The notes: a model not told the origin generated them from the sequence alone. 64,000 bases of DNA from Centropus unirufus (GCA_013397695.1 VYZI01000256.1:260147-324146), one strand, 5' to 3'; positions 12,001-25,368 are shown, numbered from the stretch's first letter. Numbers and translations are program-made.

Positions 12001-15000
12001 AATAGCTAATGAAATACTCTTTGTGTGTCTACACACAATAATCTGCCTCTGTGGAGTCTTCAAGCTCTCCCCTACATTTCATTTTCTCAACCCCACTTAC
12101 AACACCAGAGCTTTTACAAACTCTTCTCCTGAGCAGGCAAATAAAATTCATTACAGTTCCACTAACACTTAGAGTTGTCAGTTGCAAAATTTCACCCACA
12201 AAGCATCAAACTAAAGAGCTTTGAGCTATGATGCAGCCACTCACTGAGTACGTACAAACTTATTAATTCACAGACCAGAGGCCTGCCCTTAAAGCAGTAA
12301 CAACAATATCCAGGAAGGAAGAAAAACAGAAAGCCAAGCAACAAAGCAAAAAAAAACCCCACACTATCATGAAATCCAGACAAGTCACAGCACCAGCCTC
12401 AGAAACTCATCATTCTGGGGAAATTTAAAACGCTGCCTACAACAATAAGGAAAGCTGATGCTGATATACTGTCCTAGCTTGCCTTCAGGCATGCAGGCTC
12501 TTGAAAGCACATAACAAATGACAGGAATAATTTGAGGGTTGTTCATAAAAGAAACATTGAGAGAGTTTCAAAGTTTCTGTAAGATTCTGTAAGACCCACC
12601 CTACAGTCATGACCTCTCCAGAATTCTTGTCAGTGACAAAGTTGTTGGCAATGGTCATTATCACTGACTGGATAATCTGAAAATAAGAGAAGAGTAAAAT
12701 AAGCTTAATGCATATACAATAAAACACTGAAAACAATTACATGGTCTTAATTAAGAAATAACAGAGGTCCTTTCACAGAAAGACAGAGCTCAAGGGTCGT
12801 GTCTAGAAAATATTCCCAGGCAATAGTGACAAGTTCTCTTGAAGAAATAAAGACATGGATGGGGCTGCCCCCTTTTATTTAAAACAATCCCTTGGAACTT
12901 GCAGTAGTAGCAAAAATTACTGTAATCTCAAGACAGAGGATCTACCCAGATTCCCTTTTCCCCCTCCCCACAAACACATGCAGCTTTATTTCCATGCGGG
13001 CCTGCTGTCCATTTTTAACATCAGTAAAGAGAGGTGAAGTACTGACCTCCGGTGGTACCAGCTGATGTGAAGCCTGTGCAGCAAACAGAAGGATTTTTGT
13101 CACTTCTGGAAGAAAAATGTGGGGAAAAAGGCATCAGAGTATATTGCTGCAGCTTTGCCTGACCAGTATGCCACCACAAGAGCTAACTCAACAAGCTGCT
13201 CAGTCTCAAAGCCATTTCAGTCTGAAGTTATGTGAGGTAACCCTTTCTGCTCTCCCACCAAGCATCAGGAACTCATCTGGTCACCACGCCAGCAGTGCTG
13301 CAGGCCCTTAACAATCAGCCAGGATGAAAAGAAAAGCTCTAAAATTAGAGTGAATCCCTGGTAGAGCAAAGCAGCAAAAGGCAGTCACACTCTGCTCAAC
13401 CACCAGGTTTTGCATGCAACTAGTGACTCAGTAGATTCATTTTATTCCATTGCTGGGTTTTCTCCAATTCTCGGGGAAGGAGCACTGAGTGCACACAGCT
13501 TCCATAAAAGTCCTCAGTGCTTTGTGCTTCTGGCTGTCAGGGCCTTTTGCTTCCTTCATCCACACTCGCTGAACCGCTCCTTCTGCTTAGCTACTGCTAC
13601 GTGTTCATTTACAGCACTGCTTTTCCAAGAGCTGATTGTACACAGGGCATGATGGACCAGCAGCCTCTTACCTCTTTGATGGGGCTGGAGGAATCTCTGA
13701 ATGAAGGGGTAGAAATTAAAAAGAAAAAGCTGCAAGAGAGAAGGCAGTTGCCACAGGTTAGCTTCACCGGTGACTGGAGGTCACTGTCATCATCTGCTAC
13801 ATTTAGACAGTGATCTAAACAGCTTCCTCTCCAAACGCCTTGGATTTTATTGCATGATGCATCCTACTGTCTTGACCTTAATATATGCAGAGATGAGGAA
13901 ATTTCTCTGACAAAGCAAATAGTCCCAAAGCTCTGTGAAATTTGGAGCAGTTCTTATTAGACTGCACAGAATTCCGTTTAGAGCACTCTGCTGCATAAGT
14001 CTTTGGCCAATGCCCCTTTCCTTTGCCTCAGGGACACAATAGTCTCTCCCTGAACAGAAAGAGACTCCAATGACTTTGATCAAATTCTGGCTGTGATTCA
14101 GAGTGCTGTTCATAAGCAATTGCTGGACTCCTCTGAAAAGGCTTTCTCCTTTGAAAGAGCACATGGGGTCTTGAATAAAACATGTTCTCCTTTTCTTAGA
14201 GACTGCTCAGCAAAGACCCACAGCTTCCTCCAGCGGAGCTCACTTAGTACCACAGCAGTCTACGCCACTGCACCATTCTGTGAGGAATGACCATACATCT
14301 GCACTTCTCAACACGCAGCAAAACTAAACCTCCTTTTCCAGAGGCACGAGGCCAGGGCATGCCACCTACCCAGGCCAGACTGGCTACCATCAAGCCACTA
14401 TAAAACTATCAGAGTATGTACCTCGTGTATTCCAACCAGCCTAGATATTAGGTCCATCAGCATCATCTTCACTTCAAATCGCTCCTTAGAGCTCTCCAGC
14501 TGCTTCAGCAGTTTCTCTGCAAAGTCTAGAAGAAACAGTAATAGATTTTTGGTAGACGCAAAGAGTGAAATTCAGAACTCTGCTGCGATTACGTTCAAAA
14601 AGGCAGTTGGGGTTTAAGCCCCCGTGGCCTTGCACAGAAAAAATTAAAGGCAGTCAGAGCACTTATTCCAACTTATCTTCTTAGTGTGTGGTTGCTTATC
14701 TTCTCCCATGCCTTAAAGGTCTAAAAAGCTGCACACAGGTTCAGAGCAGAAAACTAGCAGGTGTTCCACAACATTATAAGCACAGGCTCGGTATTTAAAG
14801 CTAGATTTTTTTTTTAGATACGTTTTGGGTTCATCTGACAAACAAAATCCCCACAGTCTGTAGAACAGACTACAACCAAGTCAAGTGATCCTAGACAAAC
14901 ATCAAACTGGTAACACGAACACACTTTTGAACCAAGCCAGAAGGAGCTGTAGTAGATTAAGTACTCGCCATTCACACAGATTATGGCCTTCACACATACA

Positions 15001-18000
15001 TGGAAGAGGTAGAGAGCCACGTCCTCCTCTGTAGCAACCTTAAGTGCGTGATGTAATAGTGCTCCTTCCTTGTCTATCCACAAGTGTTCCACTACGACAA
15101 GCACAACAGGACTGATCTCACTATTTCAAAGCGCTATGATACTCTAGGATAAAGCACATTGCAAGTACCCCATTGTCACAGTCCATCTACTCAGCACTGC
15201 CATTCCTGCCGAGTTGTGTCTAAGCCACAGTGCCTGGGATGAACAAAACTTGAGCAAATAAAATACAATGCACGCTTACCTTGAGGATCGTGAATCAAGT
15301 GAATAGCGGAGAAGTTGAACACCTCTGGCTTGCTCTTCTTCTTTTGTTTCTGCATGGCAAAAAGAGCGAGACATTTATTTATTCTCATGAAAAAGCTGCA
15401 AGTGCTTCAGTTTTTGGTTGCCACTAAAAGCTGTTATTTACCACATCTCATTTCAAAGAGGCCTTTCAACAAGTACACAATTGGTCTTCTCAGCTGCACA
15501 GAGCTTCCTCCCACCTGACCCAAGGGGCAACAGGGGCTGCATTAAGGAGTTACTGATCAAGACACACTAAGTGTGTTTCAAATCCGTTCTCTTCCAGGCA
15601 AACATGACATATGCCTGGCCAATCAATGTGAGAACACCTGCAGACTTCTAGGTAGAAGAACTGACAAAAGGTGACCAAGGTGACAGGGGCAAGAGCAAGA
15701 CTTCTACACGTGCTGGCAAGTCAGACACCACTCTCCTCACCTTTAGAACCTTCATCGCTTTTTCCAATTTCTTCTTGCGCTTGGTGGTTTTCTTGTTAGT
15801 CCCATACCGCACCATCAGATCTCTGGCAGTGGGAGCATCATCCTTGAGGGATAAGGCAAGGAAAACAAGATTTGGATAAAATCAGGCTTCAGATGGAAAT
15901 AAAGGAAACAGAAGTATATTTCTCAGGATCACACCAGATCTGGGGCAGGTGAAAGCCTCTTCTCACAACCCTACACTACACTGCACAGCCAGCATCTCAT
16001 CTCTTCACAGCCCAGGTTGACCAGCTTTCAGCTGGGGCCAGCTGTCAAAAGCACTGAGCATAGAAACATCTAGAGGAAACAAGATGGAAAACGAAGTAAC
16101 ACTGAAGCAGACAGGTTGGTGAAGCCTGGGTCACTGGGGTAACAGACCTATGAGACTTTGAAGAACAGAGAGAAGATTTAACCTTGCCACCCACCTCAGA
16201 TTCTGAGTCACTGTCTTGTTTCTCATCTTCATCTCTCCCAAGGAAGAACTTCAAACCAGCAACCAATACCTGAAACGCAACGTAAGGTCAGGTAGGACAG
16301 GAACATTTACAACAGCCCCACATCCACAGCTTATGTAGCATCTAGTCTCATCGGGAGATTTCTGGCCTCACCTTTGTCACTTTGGAAAAGCAGGCAGTTG
16401 TGATGACATTTACCGTTTTGGCATCATTCCTGGTGTAAAACAAAACATTGTCTTTTACTTCAAGTTTCGCAATTTTGAGATCCTCATAAAATTAAGCTGC
16501 ATGAATTGAGAGTCCTAACAAGCAGGGAGCTTCGTTAGAATCAAGTCTCTCAGCACTCCAAGTAGGCTGGCAAAGTTAAGCTCCTGTCATTTTCTTTAGT
16601 AGTCCTAACATAGAAGTGGCTTCATCTAAATAAATACACGCTTCTGTTCACCTAGTTCACACTGTGACTGAAGGGACAGAAAGAATCATCTCCAGTTGCA
16701 GAAATTAATATAACAACTTTTCCATGGATAAAGACAAAACAACCATCCTGCCAGGTACAAAAGTATTCAGCATAGAATTCTAACTTCTATTCTAAAATGA
16801 AAACGAGCCTGCCAGTCCTACCAGATATTCCTTCTGTAAAGCTCAATCATCACATCCAGAGAGATCTTGGCAGCAGTGGGATTGCTGTCTCTCAGCATGG
16901 TATACATGAAGTTCTGCAGGGACTGAGACAAGAGATGAGCAATGTTTATTATTCAAAGTCTTTCAAAATATCAGGAGGTTAAAAGAAGCCAAAAATACTT
17001 ACCGTGTTTACTTTGTTGTTTTTGTGTTTAGCATTGACATTCTTGATGTCCGACACGATGTGAGTATACAGAGTCTGTGAACAAAGCGAGAACAGGAAGT
17101 GACCCACACAGGCCAGGCCAGGAACACGGGAGGCAGGTTACTGTTTCCCCAACAGCTCCAAGTGCCAGAATGGGAACCCAGGCTGCCAGCCCTGCTAATA
17201 CTAGTTTTCCCTTTTAAGTTACAGTCAGAAAAACAAGAAGTTATCTTGGAAGTCTCATGCGTGCTTCACTGCGATGTATCTAGTACTTAATTTACCATAC
17301 AAAGAGCAAGACCAGAAAATGAGCAGCCTGAAGCAGGGCTTAAAATCCCACACCATTTCACTGGGGCACATTCCAATGGCCCGGTCACCAGTTCTGGTGG
17401 CACAAAGCAAGTAATGCAGAAAACCTGAATTACACCTCCAATCAGCAGCAGGTTTGGCTTTGGTTATTTTACTCAGAAGTCCTCACAAAGACTTTGGGGA
17501 GGGCTGCTCCAGCAGCCCTGCTTTCAGCTGCAGATATACACAGGTTGTCCCATTCCAGACCCAGGAGAGGCCAGCAGCAACCCAGTAAAGGTATTTACAG
17601 CAGCACCCATCACAGGGGCTCCAGCAGAGACTAAGCCTCTCCTCCAGCACCAACAACCGTGGGAAAGGCCATGCTATTTTAACCTTTCCCGTCGCTACCA
17701 AGGAAGGGAGAACGGCTGCCAGCAGGCACCGCATTATGTCCGGAGAGCTGGAAATCAAGCTCAGCTTTGCACACATGGCTTACTTTTCGTAGCAGCTTAT
17801 CGTGACACCGCAGCAGATGAAAGAACAGTTCCAGCAACGTCGTGGGGTGGATCAGGTTCTTATTTCTTAACAGGATCAAAGCCTTGCAGAATGTCTGGAA
17901 AGGAGGAGCAGGGAATCACAATCAAAATGTCATTGTATTATCCAGTTTGAACCCAGGAAGCAAACCGAACGCCGCTCGGCACGGCCTCACCATGCGCAGG

Positions 18001-19016
18001 TCTGCGTCCAGGACAGTGTGGTGTTGGGAGAGCAGCTCCTGCAGCTGCTGGGGAAAGCTGGCCATGTGCTCCGGGTAGCAGTGGGCAACCTGGGCAGGGA
18101 GAGAGCAGGGAATGCACGGGTGATAAGCAATAAACATATAGAATATGGTAAAGAGTTAGAGACATAGAAACTTAAGAATTCAGAAGGGGCTTAGCTCACT
18201 GTAAACCACATAAGGAGAAGGAGAAAAGTGGTTTACTTTGTTAGTGAGGACCAAGAGACCTTGGGTACTGATAGGAAGGAAGTTGGTTGCTGATAAGGGA
18301 AGGTGGAATGTGATCAGCAAGAGGAGCAGGTGCAGCCCGCTGAATCACTGGGAATTGACCAAGATGGGACTGCGCTTGCGCACAGACCAAGTTCAGGGAC
18401 AGTTCCCTGGGAAGACGGTGGATTATTCATCTCCGAGACCCCGTCCCACGACCACCAGGAAGCACCCCGCAAACCCAAGACTGGGAAGATACTAATTATA
18501 ATACAAAGCGGGGAACGGTCATGAATATGCATTAGGCGTCTATGAATACGCATGCTTTTCACTATAAGTAGATGCTTGTAGAGTAACTGGTATGGGAGCT
18601 GGGCAGACAAATCTCCCTCGCATCCGCCGGTGCATTACAGATTTGATTTATAACACTTAATTGGGTTCTTTATAACACTTAATTGGGTTATAGAGTCTTA
18701 TTCCGCCAAATCACGGGCAGCCCCAGGAGAGAGCAAAGCAAAGCCGCTCACCTGCGCCAGGAACATGACCTGCTCCGCCAGCTCCTTACTGGGCTTGTCC
18801 GGCTGGAAGGTGAAGATCTCCAGGTGGGACTGGTAGTGGTGGTACTGCTGGAGGAACTGAGCACGGCGCGCCCGTCAGCGCCATCGCCCCCCGCGCCGCC
18901 CCGCGCCCCGCCGGCACCCCCCGCACCTCTTCCGTGTAGGAGGACGCATCGCGCTTGATGAGGTTCTGCAGCTGCGGCAGGTTGCTGGGCAGCTTGTTCC
19001 CCTGCCGCCCCGACAT
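6022..19016 (-). CDS. SDAD1: SDA1 domain-containing protein 1, complete
   Basis: Nucleolar protein related to yeast Sda1, needed for 60S subunit maturation and export. There are 22 coding exons (minus strand): 19016-18927, 18856-18752, 18089-17991, 17894-17784, 17074-17003, 16922-16822, 16429-16372, 16269-16195, 15842-15741, 15349-15280, 14525-14422, 13729-13672, 13105-13047, 12676-12600, 11506-11409, 11008-10932, 10554-10422, 9075-8978, 8526-8336, 7858-7774, 7395-7234, 6072-6022. All phases close, giving 691 residues; I recall 687 for human. Landmarks in order: NKLPSNLPQLQNLIKRD at the N-terminus; LLELFFHLLRCHDKLLRK; an acidic DEDEKQDSDSESEDD tract near residue 225; FNFSAIHLIHDPQ; NNFVTDKNSGEVMTVG; YGELDAKDYIPGAEVLEVE; EWIDVHHSSDEEQQE; a basic C-terminus with NFMMMRYSHNVR and KKRRRLLK. 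One intron (10555-10931) has a GC donor, and intron 2 is mostly an LTR-like insertion. The identity is certain. Confidence 0.97.
6173..6207. repeat. Tandem copy of a small inverted repeat in SDAD1 intron 21
   Basis: AATAGCTTATTAGCTATT occurs once in full and is followed directly by a second near-complete copy. Each unit has arms AATAGCT and AGCTATT around TATT. It lies about 100 bp upstream of the last SDAD1 acceptor. Confidence 0.75.
9474..9518. repeat. Short direct duplication, period 25 bp
   Basis: GGACACCAATTTTCCTAGTG occurs at 9474-9493 and again at 9499-9518, inside the SDAD1 intron between exons 17 and 18. It is a simple local duplication with no sign of function. Confidence 0.85.
18121..18711 (+). 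mobile_element. LTR-like insertion (probable solo LTR) in SDAD1 intron 2
   Basis: A 591 bp block beginning TGATAAGC, flanked on both sides by CACGGG (18115-18120 and 18712-18717), which could be a 6 bp target duplication. Inside are a TATA-like ctataagtag near 18567 and two copies of TTTATAACACTTAATTGGGTT-type sequence (18647-18667 and 18669-18689). No CR1 signature and no ORF are present. The right end reads CCGCCAAAT rather than the expected CA, so the exact border or class is uncertain. It is antisense to SDAD1. Confidence 0.5.
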
Positions 19017-19200
19017 GCCGCCACCCGGCCCCGCCACGCCGCCCAGCGACGGCTGCAGCGCCCCCGCGGCCCCGGGAGGAGCAACCGCAGCCTCCGCCTG
19101 CATCCATCCGCCTGGCGCGCTGGGAAAGGCCTCCGGCTTCGTCCAGTCCAACCCGCAGCCCAGCCCCGAGTCCCAAAGTGCCGCAGCCGCGCGTTCCTTG
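18840..19200 (-). promoter_or_regulatory. SDAD1: CpG-rich promoter region of SDAD1
   Basis: Dense CpG and G+C run over SDAD1 exons 1-2 and about 180 bp upstream of the ATG at 19016. No TATA box is seen, as expected for a housekeeping ribosome-biogenesis gene. Confidence 0.6.
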
Positions 19201-19252
19201 AACCCCTCCCGGGACAGGAGCCACCACTCTCTCAGTAAAGCAAGGTTTAAAC

Positions 19253-19303
19253 ACAATATGCGACAATACACCCCAATATACGGCAATATACCCCAATATA
19301 AGA
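19253..19303. repeat. Short degenerate minisatellite (CAATATAC units)
   Basis: About four to five imperfect 10-11 bp units of the type caatatacCCC / caatatacGG, just upstream of SDAD1 and abutting a CR1 fragment. Confidence 0.7.
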
Positions 19304-19324
19304 CAAATCTCTAACATATATATA

Positions 19325-19600
19325 ATATCCAATCTGAATCTCCCCTGGTGCAACTTGAGGCTGCTTCCCCTCTTCTATTGCTTTTTCCTTGGGAGAAGAG
19401 ACCAGCACCCACCTTGCTACAACTTCCTTCTCAGGAGCTGCACAGAGCAAGGAAGTCTCCTCAGCCTTCTCTTCTCCAGAATAAACAGTCCCTCAGCCTC
19501 TCCCATAATCCTTGGGCTTCAGACCTTTCCCCAGCTGTGTTCTCCAGAAGTGCTCCAGCCCCTCAATGTCCTTCTTGTAGCAGGAGCTGCCAGCAGAAAG
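19325..19600 (-). mobile_element. CR1 LINE fragment upstream of SDAD1
   Basis: Reverse-complement CR1 internal region: atatccaatctgaatctccc, ctggtgcaacttgaggctgc, ttccttgggagaagagacca, and a later agaagtgctccagcccctca. The 3' tail is missing at the left end, where the CAATATAC repeats begin. Confidence 0.8.
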
Positions 19601-22600
19601 TACAGGTAGCTCCACAGGAAAGATTTGGCAGAAGCATGCAGCAACACACAAGAGATCAGGATACTTCCCCAATGGGAGGATTTGGTCAAAGGGGTAACAC
19701 CTGGGGCCAGCTCTGATGGATCAGAACCAAGCAATGGACCAGAACGAAATCCAGTCAGTCCCAGTTCAAACAGAGCCAAGTCTATTCCTCTGTATGAGCC
19801 GTGCTCAGCCCCTGCGTGGGTTCAGGCCGGCTGCTGAGAGCTACACACCCTGGTCAGCTTAACCCAACAGAGCAACAGGAGAAAGAGCTAAAGATTCAGT
19901 TGTGTTACCAAACTCTGCTTATCCTCCAAAGACCTTGCCTCTTCCTCTACCTGAGCCATAACACATGGCTCCTGCCACCCTTTCTCTAACGTGTCTTTCT
20001 TAGCAATATTAATGCATCCATTATTAGTAATATTAATATTGCTTCTCACAGAAAGCAAGCCAAGACTTCCCTCACTAAAAGGCTTTTCATCACCATGCTA
20101 AGAAAATCAGCCAGCTGTATCCAAACACATGGGTGCTAACAGGAGACCAGTGGAAACAAGAAGTTTCTGGTCCAGGTTAGTCCTGTTTTTTTCTAAAGCT
20201 CTTTGATTGTGAGAAGCCCAATCCATCTACTGTGCCTGCGGAGGGTAGCACTAGCAGAGCCTCAGCACTGAAGAGAAAGCACAGCCTCAGTGTTTGGGCA
20301 GAAAGCTGGGCAGTACTGACAGGGAAATGTGTTCTGGCAGGGCCACTGCCGATCTGCAGTAGCATTTGACCCCTTCTGGTCACTCACCTACACAGTCCCA
20401 GTGCAATAAAACACATAACAGTTTTAATCCTTTCTTTTTAGTACCTGTTTATAGTAGGAAGTACGCATTTTTGCTTACATCAAGTACATGGAGCATGCTC
20501 TCTATTGCCTAATAAAAGGTACTTTAAAGCTTTCTATGTTAAAAATAGAATTTATTACTTAGCTTCATTGGCACCTTGACAAGCTCAACTTCTGTGTGAA
20601 GGTATCTTTGCCCCCTTTAGAACCACAGCACAGCACTGAAATAAACACAAAATAACTTGCTATTCAGTAAAGAAAGAACAAAGCATAAATTCTAATTGAG
20701 TCTTTTCTTAATAAAACAGCCAGAAATTCACCAAATACCCTTCTGGCTACCCCAAACCAAAAGACAAAACTTCCATAGCACATTACCCAGGGTGAGCTTT
20801 TATATATGAAGCACTTCCCCTCCTGCGCACTCATTGGTCAGGCTGCCATGAGCTAATTGAGCCAGGAATGCTTAAATTCCCAGGGAAAGCCCTCCTGCTA
20901 ATTTCATTTGTTGGGGTGGGTTGAGTGGTTCTTAGTGGAGTGAGTTGTTTCTGATAAGGGAAACAATGCGGGTTTTGCTTTCTGTGGGATTTTGGTGTTG
21001 TGTGGATTCTGTCACTCATTTGTTGTGAGCAGAGTTGCTCCATTAGCATGGTAAGTAGGGAATTCTGCTGAAACAACTACTTGCCCTTATTAGAAAGGGA
21101 AAAGTTATTAAATTAAAAAGTTAAAAAAGCTAAATTGTTTATTCTATTTTAGTTTGTTTTATATGTGTGTTTCTGAAGCTTTCCCTTTCCTGAGGGTTGT
21201 GAGCTAAAGCTTTTGTGGCTGTGTTTTTAAGGCAGGGTAAAAAACTAATTTTCTAAAAGAAAAATGCTTTTTTTACATTTTTATATTAAACTCTTAAACA
21301 GAAACATAGCTGATGTTAAGATTAGAGAGAGCCACCTTTGGTTTTCTATTTTTAACTATTAAAAATATCTAAAAGTCTTTTTTAAAAACTTTTCATTATA
21401 ATTTTTAGCAGCCTTCTTCTTCATGTAAAGTCAATGCATGGGTTAAGTAACTAAAAGTAACTGCACTTCAGCTTTAAACAGCATTTTCTGTTCTTAAGGG
21501 AAATCAAATTCTTCCAGCAACTAAAGCGAAGAAGAGTAGATGTTACCTAGGTCGCTATCTGCAGGAAGATGTTTCTCCCTCAGGTTACTTGTTAGTAATT
21601 TTGTTATCAAGTTAAACAGCATTTGGGATTGCAGCGTTCATGGATGCAGTAACACTTCATGGGAATGTAGGCTGGGAATGTGGGTATGAGCAGCTGCTGC
21701 CTCTGGTCTGCCCAGAGCTGGATTCTTGTCTTACCAGGTCACCCAGCTCAGCGGTTGGCCATAACAAATCCTTGCTCTTGTCTGTAGAGAGAGCTGAAAA
21801 AAGCACTTCCGTACTGGAATGCAGCAACTGGAAAGGTAGAAAGATACTGCTTGCCTTACTGGAGTTAGCCCTGTCTTTTTCTGTCCTATCAATATCTGTA
21901 GAGTTTGAATAGAGCTTTTGGAATGTCTTGGAGCTTGTGTTCATATTCAGGGTGTATTTGATGGGTCACATGTTAGTTACATTGTATGTAAACCCCTGGC
22001 CTCTAGTTGTTGTAGGGAATCTGCCTTCCTGGAATTAATTCTTGCATTTTTGTAAGAGGGTCAGCACTTTCTTTCTTTAAGAAAAGAGGCAAGTCTGAGT
22101 CCAACACAAACACTTATTTCTGGATTGTTTTACAGACTCATAAATTATTTGCAGACTGAGAGGCAGGGACTGTATTGCTGTTCAACAAAGCATGGTGGTG
22201 TTAGAGCAGCAACCTTGACAAATGCTCAGTCACTTGCAGCTCCCATGGGAGTGTAAGAGTCCTGGTTGGTTCTGATGATGGAAAGTAAGTGGCCCGAAAG
22301 GATTTGCAGCCTGTTTCATGTGTGGTGATGTTACCTTGCAGCACAGCTGTATCAATGTTGGATTATCAGGAGGGAGTAAGTTTTTTGCAAGTCAACTTTT
22401 AAGTCCTGAGTAACCAAATAGCAAAGACTTGTTTGAAACGACAAACTGGCTTTCTAAGGTGGCTTAAATACCCCAATAACTTCGTGGTTGAGTGAATACC
22501 TTTTAATGTCTTATGAGGATTACAGAGCAGAACTGGAAAACAGCTCTAACTCTTCCTTCTCTGACTTTATGACTGAGTTTTGAGTCTTCGCTTTACAAAA

Positions 22601-25368
22601 GCATTGACAAAAACTATCTGGTGGCAATATAATTAGTAGTGAGGTTTCAGGTTTCAAAGCTGTAGCCAAGCAGCTGCAGGTCCTTTCTGTTTCTGGTGGT
22701 TTTCCCCAACTCTCAAGCCATGTTTGTGTGGTGTAAGTCAGAGCTGTAAGGTACATTCAGCATTGCAGCAGGAGTTGGAAAAGCTTCCATCCTGTGTGCC
22801 AGGTCTGGCAATGCCCTGAGCATTCAGCTTTGGATCCTTGAAGTTAATTCACATTTATTAATTGCTGAAAGAGGAGAACAGACAACCTCTTGGGTTAGTG
22901 TTCCACTGCTGATCCAGAGTATCTAAGATTTTCCTGAAATGTGGGAAAACATTCTTCTGTACATGCTTTCTGGAGATCAGAAATGCTCACCAGGTATAAG
23001 AGCTGTTTTGCACAAGACCAATGCTGACCAACAGCCTTCTCCGCAAGGTCGATGTATGGACCTGCTCTGTTGTTAAGGCTGAGAAGAAGCTGTGAGAAGC
23101 ATTAATTTTAAGTTTCAAGATTTGAATCTAGTGTATTTGGGCCCTACAGATGTTTAACTGCCTTTTTTCAAGATTTTCAGTTGTCAGTCTAGGCTTGGAG
23201 GTATTAGGATGTTCCAAGAGTGTCTCCAATATGCACAAAAATTATCCACTATGCTTAGGCAGCACAATACAACTGGATGAGGAATAAGAAGAATATGTGC
23301 CACAAGCTGCTAAAGAGAGCTGCTTCAGTACATCCTAGTTGTCCCAAGATATTCCTTTTGAATTCGCTACTAGTTTGTGTCACTGTTCAAACACATAAGA
23401 TGTTCAGAGATAACCCCAGACCTGACCCATATTTGTGTCCCATGTTTTTCTTGGAGAGCAGTATCAAAGAACACTTTGTAAGGGCACACAATGGTGAGTT
23501 GCATCATCTCTCAGCAGCAACAAGCACTTTGGTTGTTCACTTATTTATAAGTGCTGGTGTTGAAAAGATGAGGATTCGTGTTGTGGCAAAATGAAATTCT
23601 GCTTTACTTCCAATATCTTTCTCCACAAGCTTCCAGGAGTACTCTGCATGTTTCTGTGCATGAAGAAAAGCTCTGCTCTGGGCAGATAGAGTTGTGACTC
23701 TGGTTTCCACAACAACCAATTGCAAACAGTGTGGTTATATTGTGCCAGTAGGGACTCAAAAGCAGTTCCTGCCTTATCTGAAGCAATTCTGCCCAAGGGC
23801 TGACTTCTGCAGTTTGTTTGCAGATTTGTCTGGTTTTCAGCCTTTCTGGAGAAACCATGGAGGTATCTTTCTACACATCAGTTAATGCAGAATAAGAGGT
23901 CATTTTCCTCCATGGGATTTTCATTGTCAGAGCTTTAAAATATCAGGTATGTACTGATGAGTTTGCAGTTCTTAATACCTTCTTAGAATGTATTTTCCTT
24001 CTGCATTAATCAATTCCTGAGAAATTGGATACAATGTGTGATATTGCAAGTGCTGGTGTTGCAAGTACAGTGATCATCTCTAAAGCAAAATTCTTAGGCT
24101 ATTCAATTTTTTATGCCTTATCAAGCAAGGAGTGCATTGCTAAAGCACTGAAAATAGCAATTTAAAGTGTTGTCAGTTGCCACTTGATCATTTAAGCCAA
24201 TAGAGGTAAAAAAACTTTACCCAAGCCTGGGAAGCAGACTGACAAAATCTAGATGGAAGAAGTGAATTCTGGATGTGAGAGCAAATCAGAACAGAGCAGG
24301 CTGGAGTGAAGCCACAGAAGGCCTTGAGTGTGGTCTCTCTCTAAGTCGGGCAGCCCTCCAAGCTCTGGAGGGGTTAAGAAGTAGGAGTGTGCTAAATAAA
24401 ATGTATTTATGACTGTAAAATCTTTTTTAAAAGATGAGAAGAGTGGGGATTTAAGTCTAGCAAACAAGCAGCTGTAGGGTTCACCCAGGCACACAAGAAC
24501 TTGTACTTCATATCCAGGACCTTTGTGTGCCCCAGGACGTGCAGCACAGACCAAGGTGCTCATTAAGACTATTGTATGTGAACAGATAACGTCTTGACTG
24601 GATGCCCCCACAGCACCTGAGGCACTGCTGCTGTGGCATAAATACATCCAGAGGAAAGGGCAAAGTGTACCCTGCCCTCCCCAGGCCTGGCTGCCTCTGC
24701 GGAGGAGGCTGCAGTGGAACTCGCTGCAGCAGCGTTTGGAGGCTCTGCTTGGCACTTGACCCTGGAGCATCTGCGAAGGACTGCCTGCCTGTGTTGGGCC
24801 GCTGAAAAACCTCTGGATGTGGCTTTGTATCACCAGAGAGGAATCTAAATTCGCACATGTCTCTGTGGAAGCCCCGCAGCACTTACTGTGAACAGACTTC
24901 CCAGCTGCTGAATCATCTGGTAGAGAAATGCCCTGCCATTTATTCTTTTTATCCAAAGAATAAATGAAACGGAGCAAACTGGGTGACATGCGATAGTAAA
25001 ACCAAAGTAGGGTGGGCACATGCATTTCCCCATCAACACCTGGGATGTGCAAAATGCAGGATGGCTGGGGTTTAGTGATGCCTGTGTTGGGTTTGGCCAT
25101 TTGCCTTACAGCAGAGTCTTTACCTTTCTGAAATGCCAAGACTTTGTGTGATCCGGAAGTGCTGGGTTTGGTGGCTGTCCCTTGTGCAGGGGAAGTCAGG
25201 GCTTTATAAGGCTTTAGCAAAAGCTGAGTAGCAGCAAACAGCTGGCCAGTGTGGGTAAATGGGCTTGGAGTTGGATATCCACTTGTACTCTGAATGTATG
25301 CTGGTCCTTTTCATGAGAATACAGCCTTCAAGCTCTGCTTAATATAATTTGCTTACAGGAGGGTGAAA
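19601..25368. other. Gene-poor interval between SDAD1 and FAM47E
   Basis: SDAD1 and FAM47E diverge from this interval. I see no CXC chemokine, ART3, NUP54 or SCARB2 exon, although those genes lie between the two in mammals. One long minus-strand frame (24249-25100) is listed separately. The rest is AT-rich with only short random frames. Confidence 0.6.
24249..25100 (-). other. Long open frame of unknown status (283 codons from ATG)
   Basis: The minus-strand frame is open for 283 codons from the ATG at 25100 and extends upstream without a stop to a TTG at 25220. The translation is rich in Ser, Leu and Cys and shows no domain, signal peptide or repeat that I recognise. It lies head-to-head with FAM47E (ATG at 25369). 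It is longer than other frames in nearby non-coding DNA, but composition alone may explain it. No splice structure or polyadenylation context supports it. I do not claim a gene. Confidence 0.2.

Noticed and set aside
18748..19353. A 201-codon minus-strand frame over SDAD1 exon 1.
   Set aside because: It is an alternate frame of the CpG island; the SDAD1 frame is the one that splices and matches the family.
23277..23594. A 105-codon plus-strand frame in the SDAD1-FAM47E gap, considered as a chemokine or ADP-ribosyltransferase remnant.
   Set aside because: No CXC spacing, signal peptide or ART motif; not supportable.
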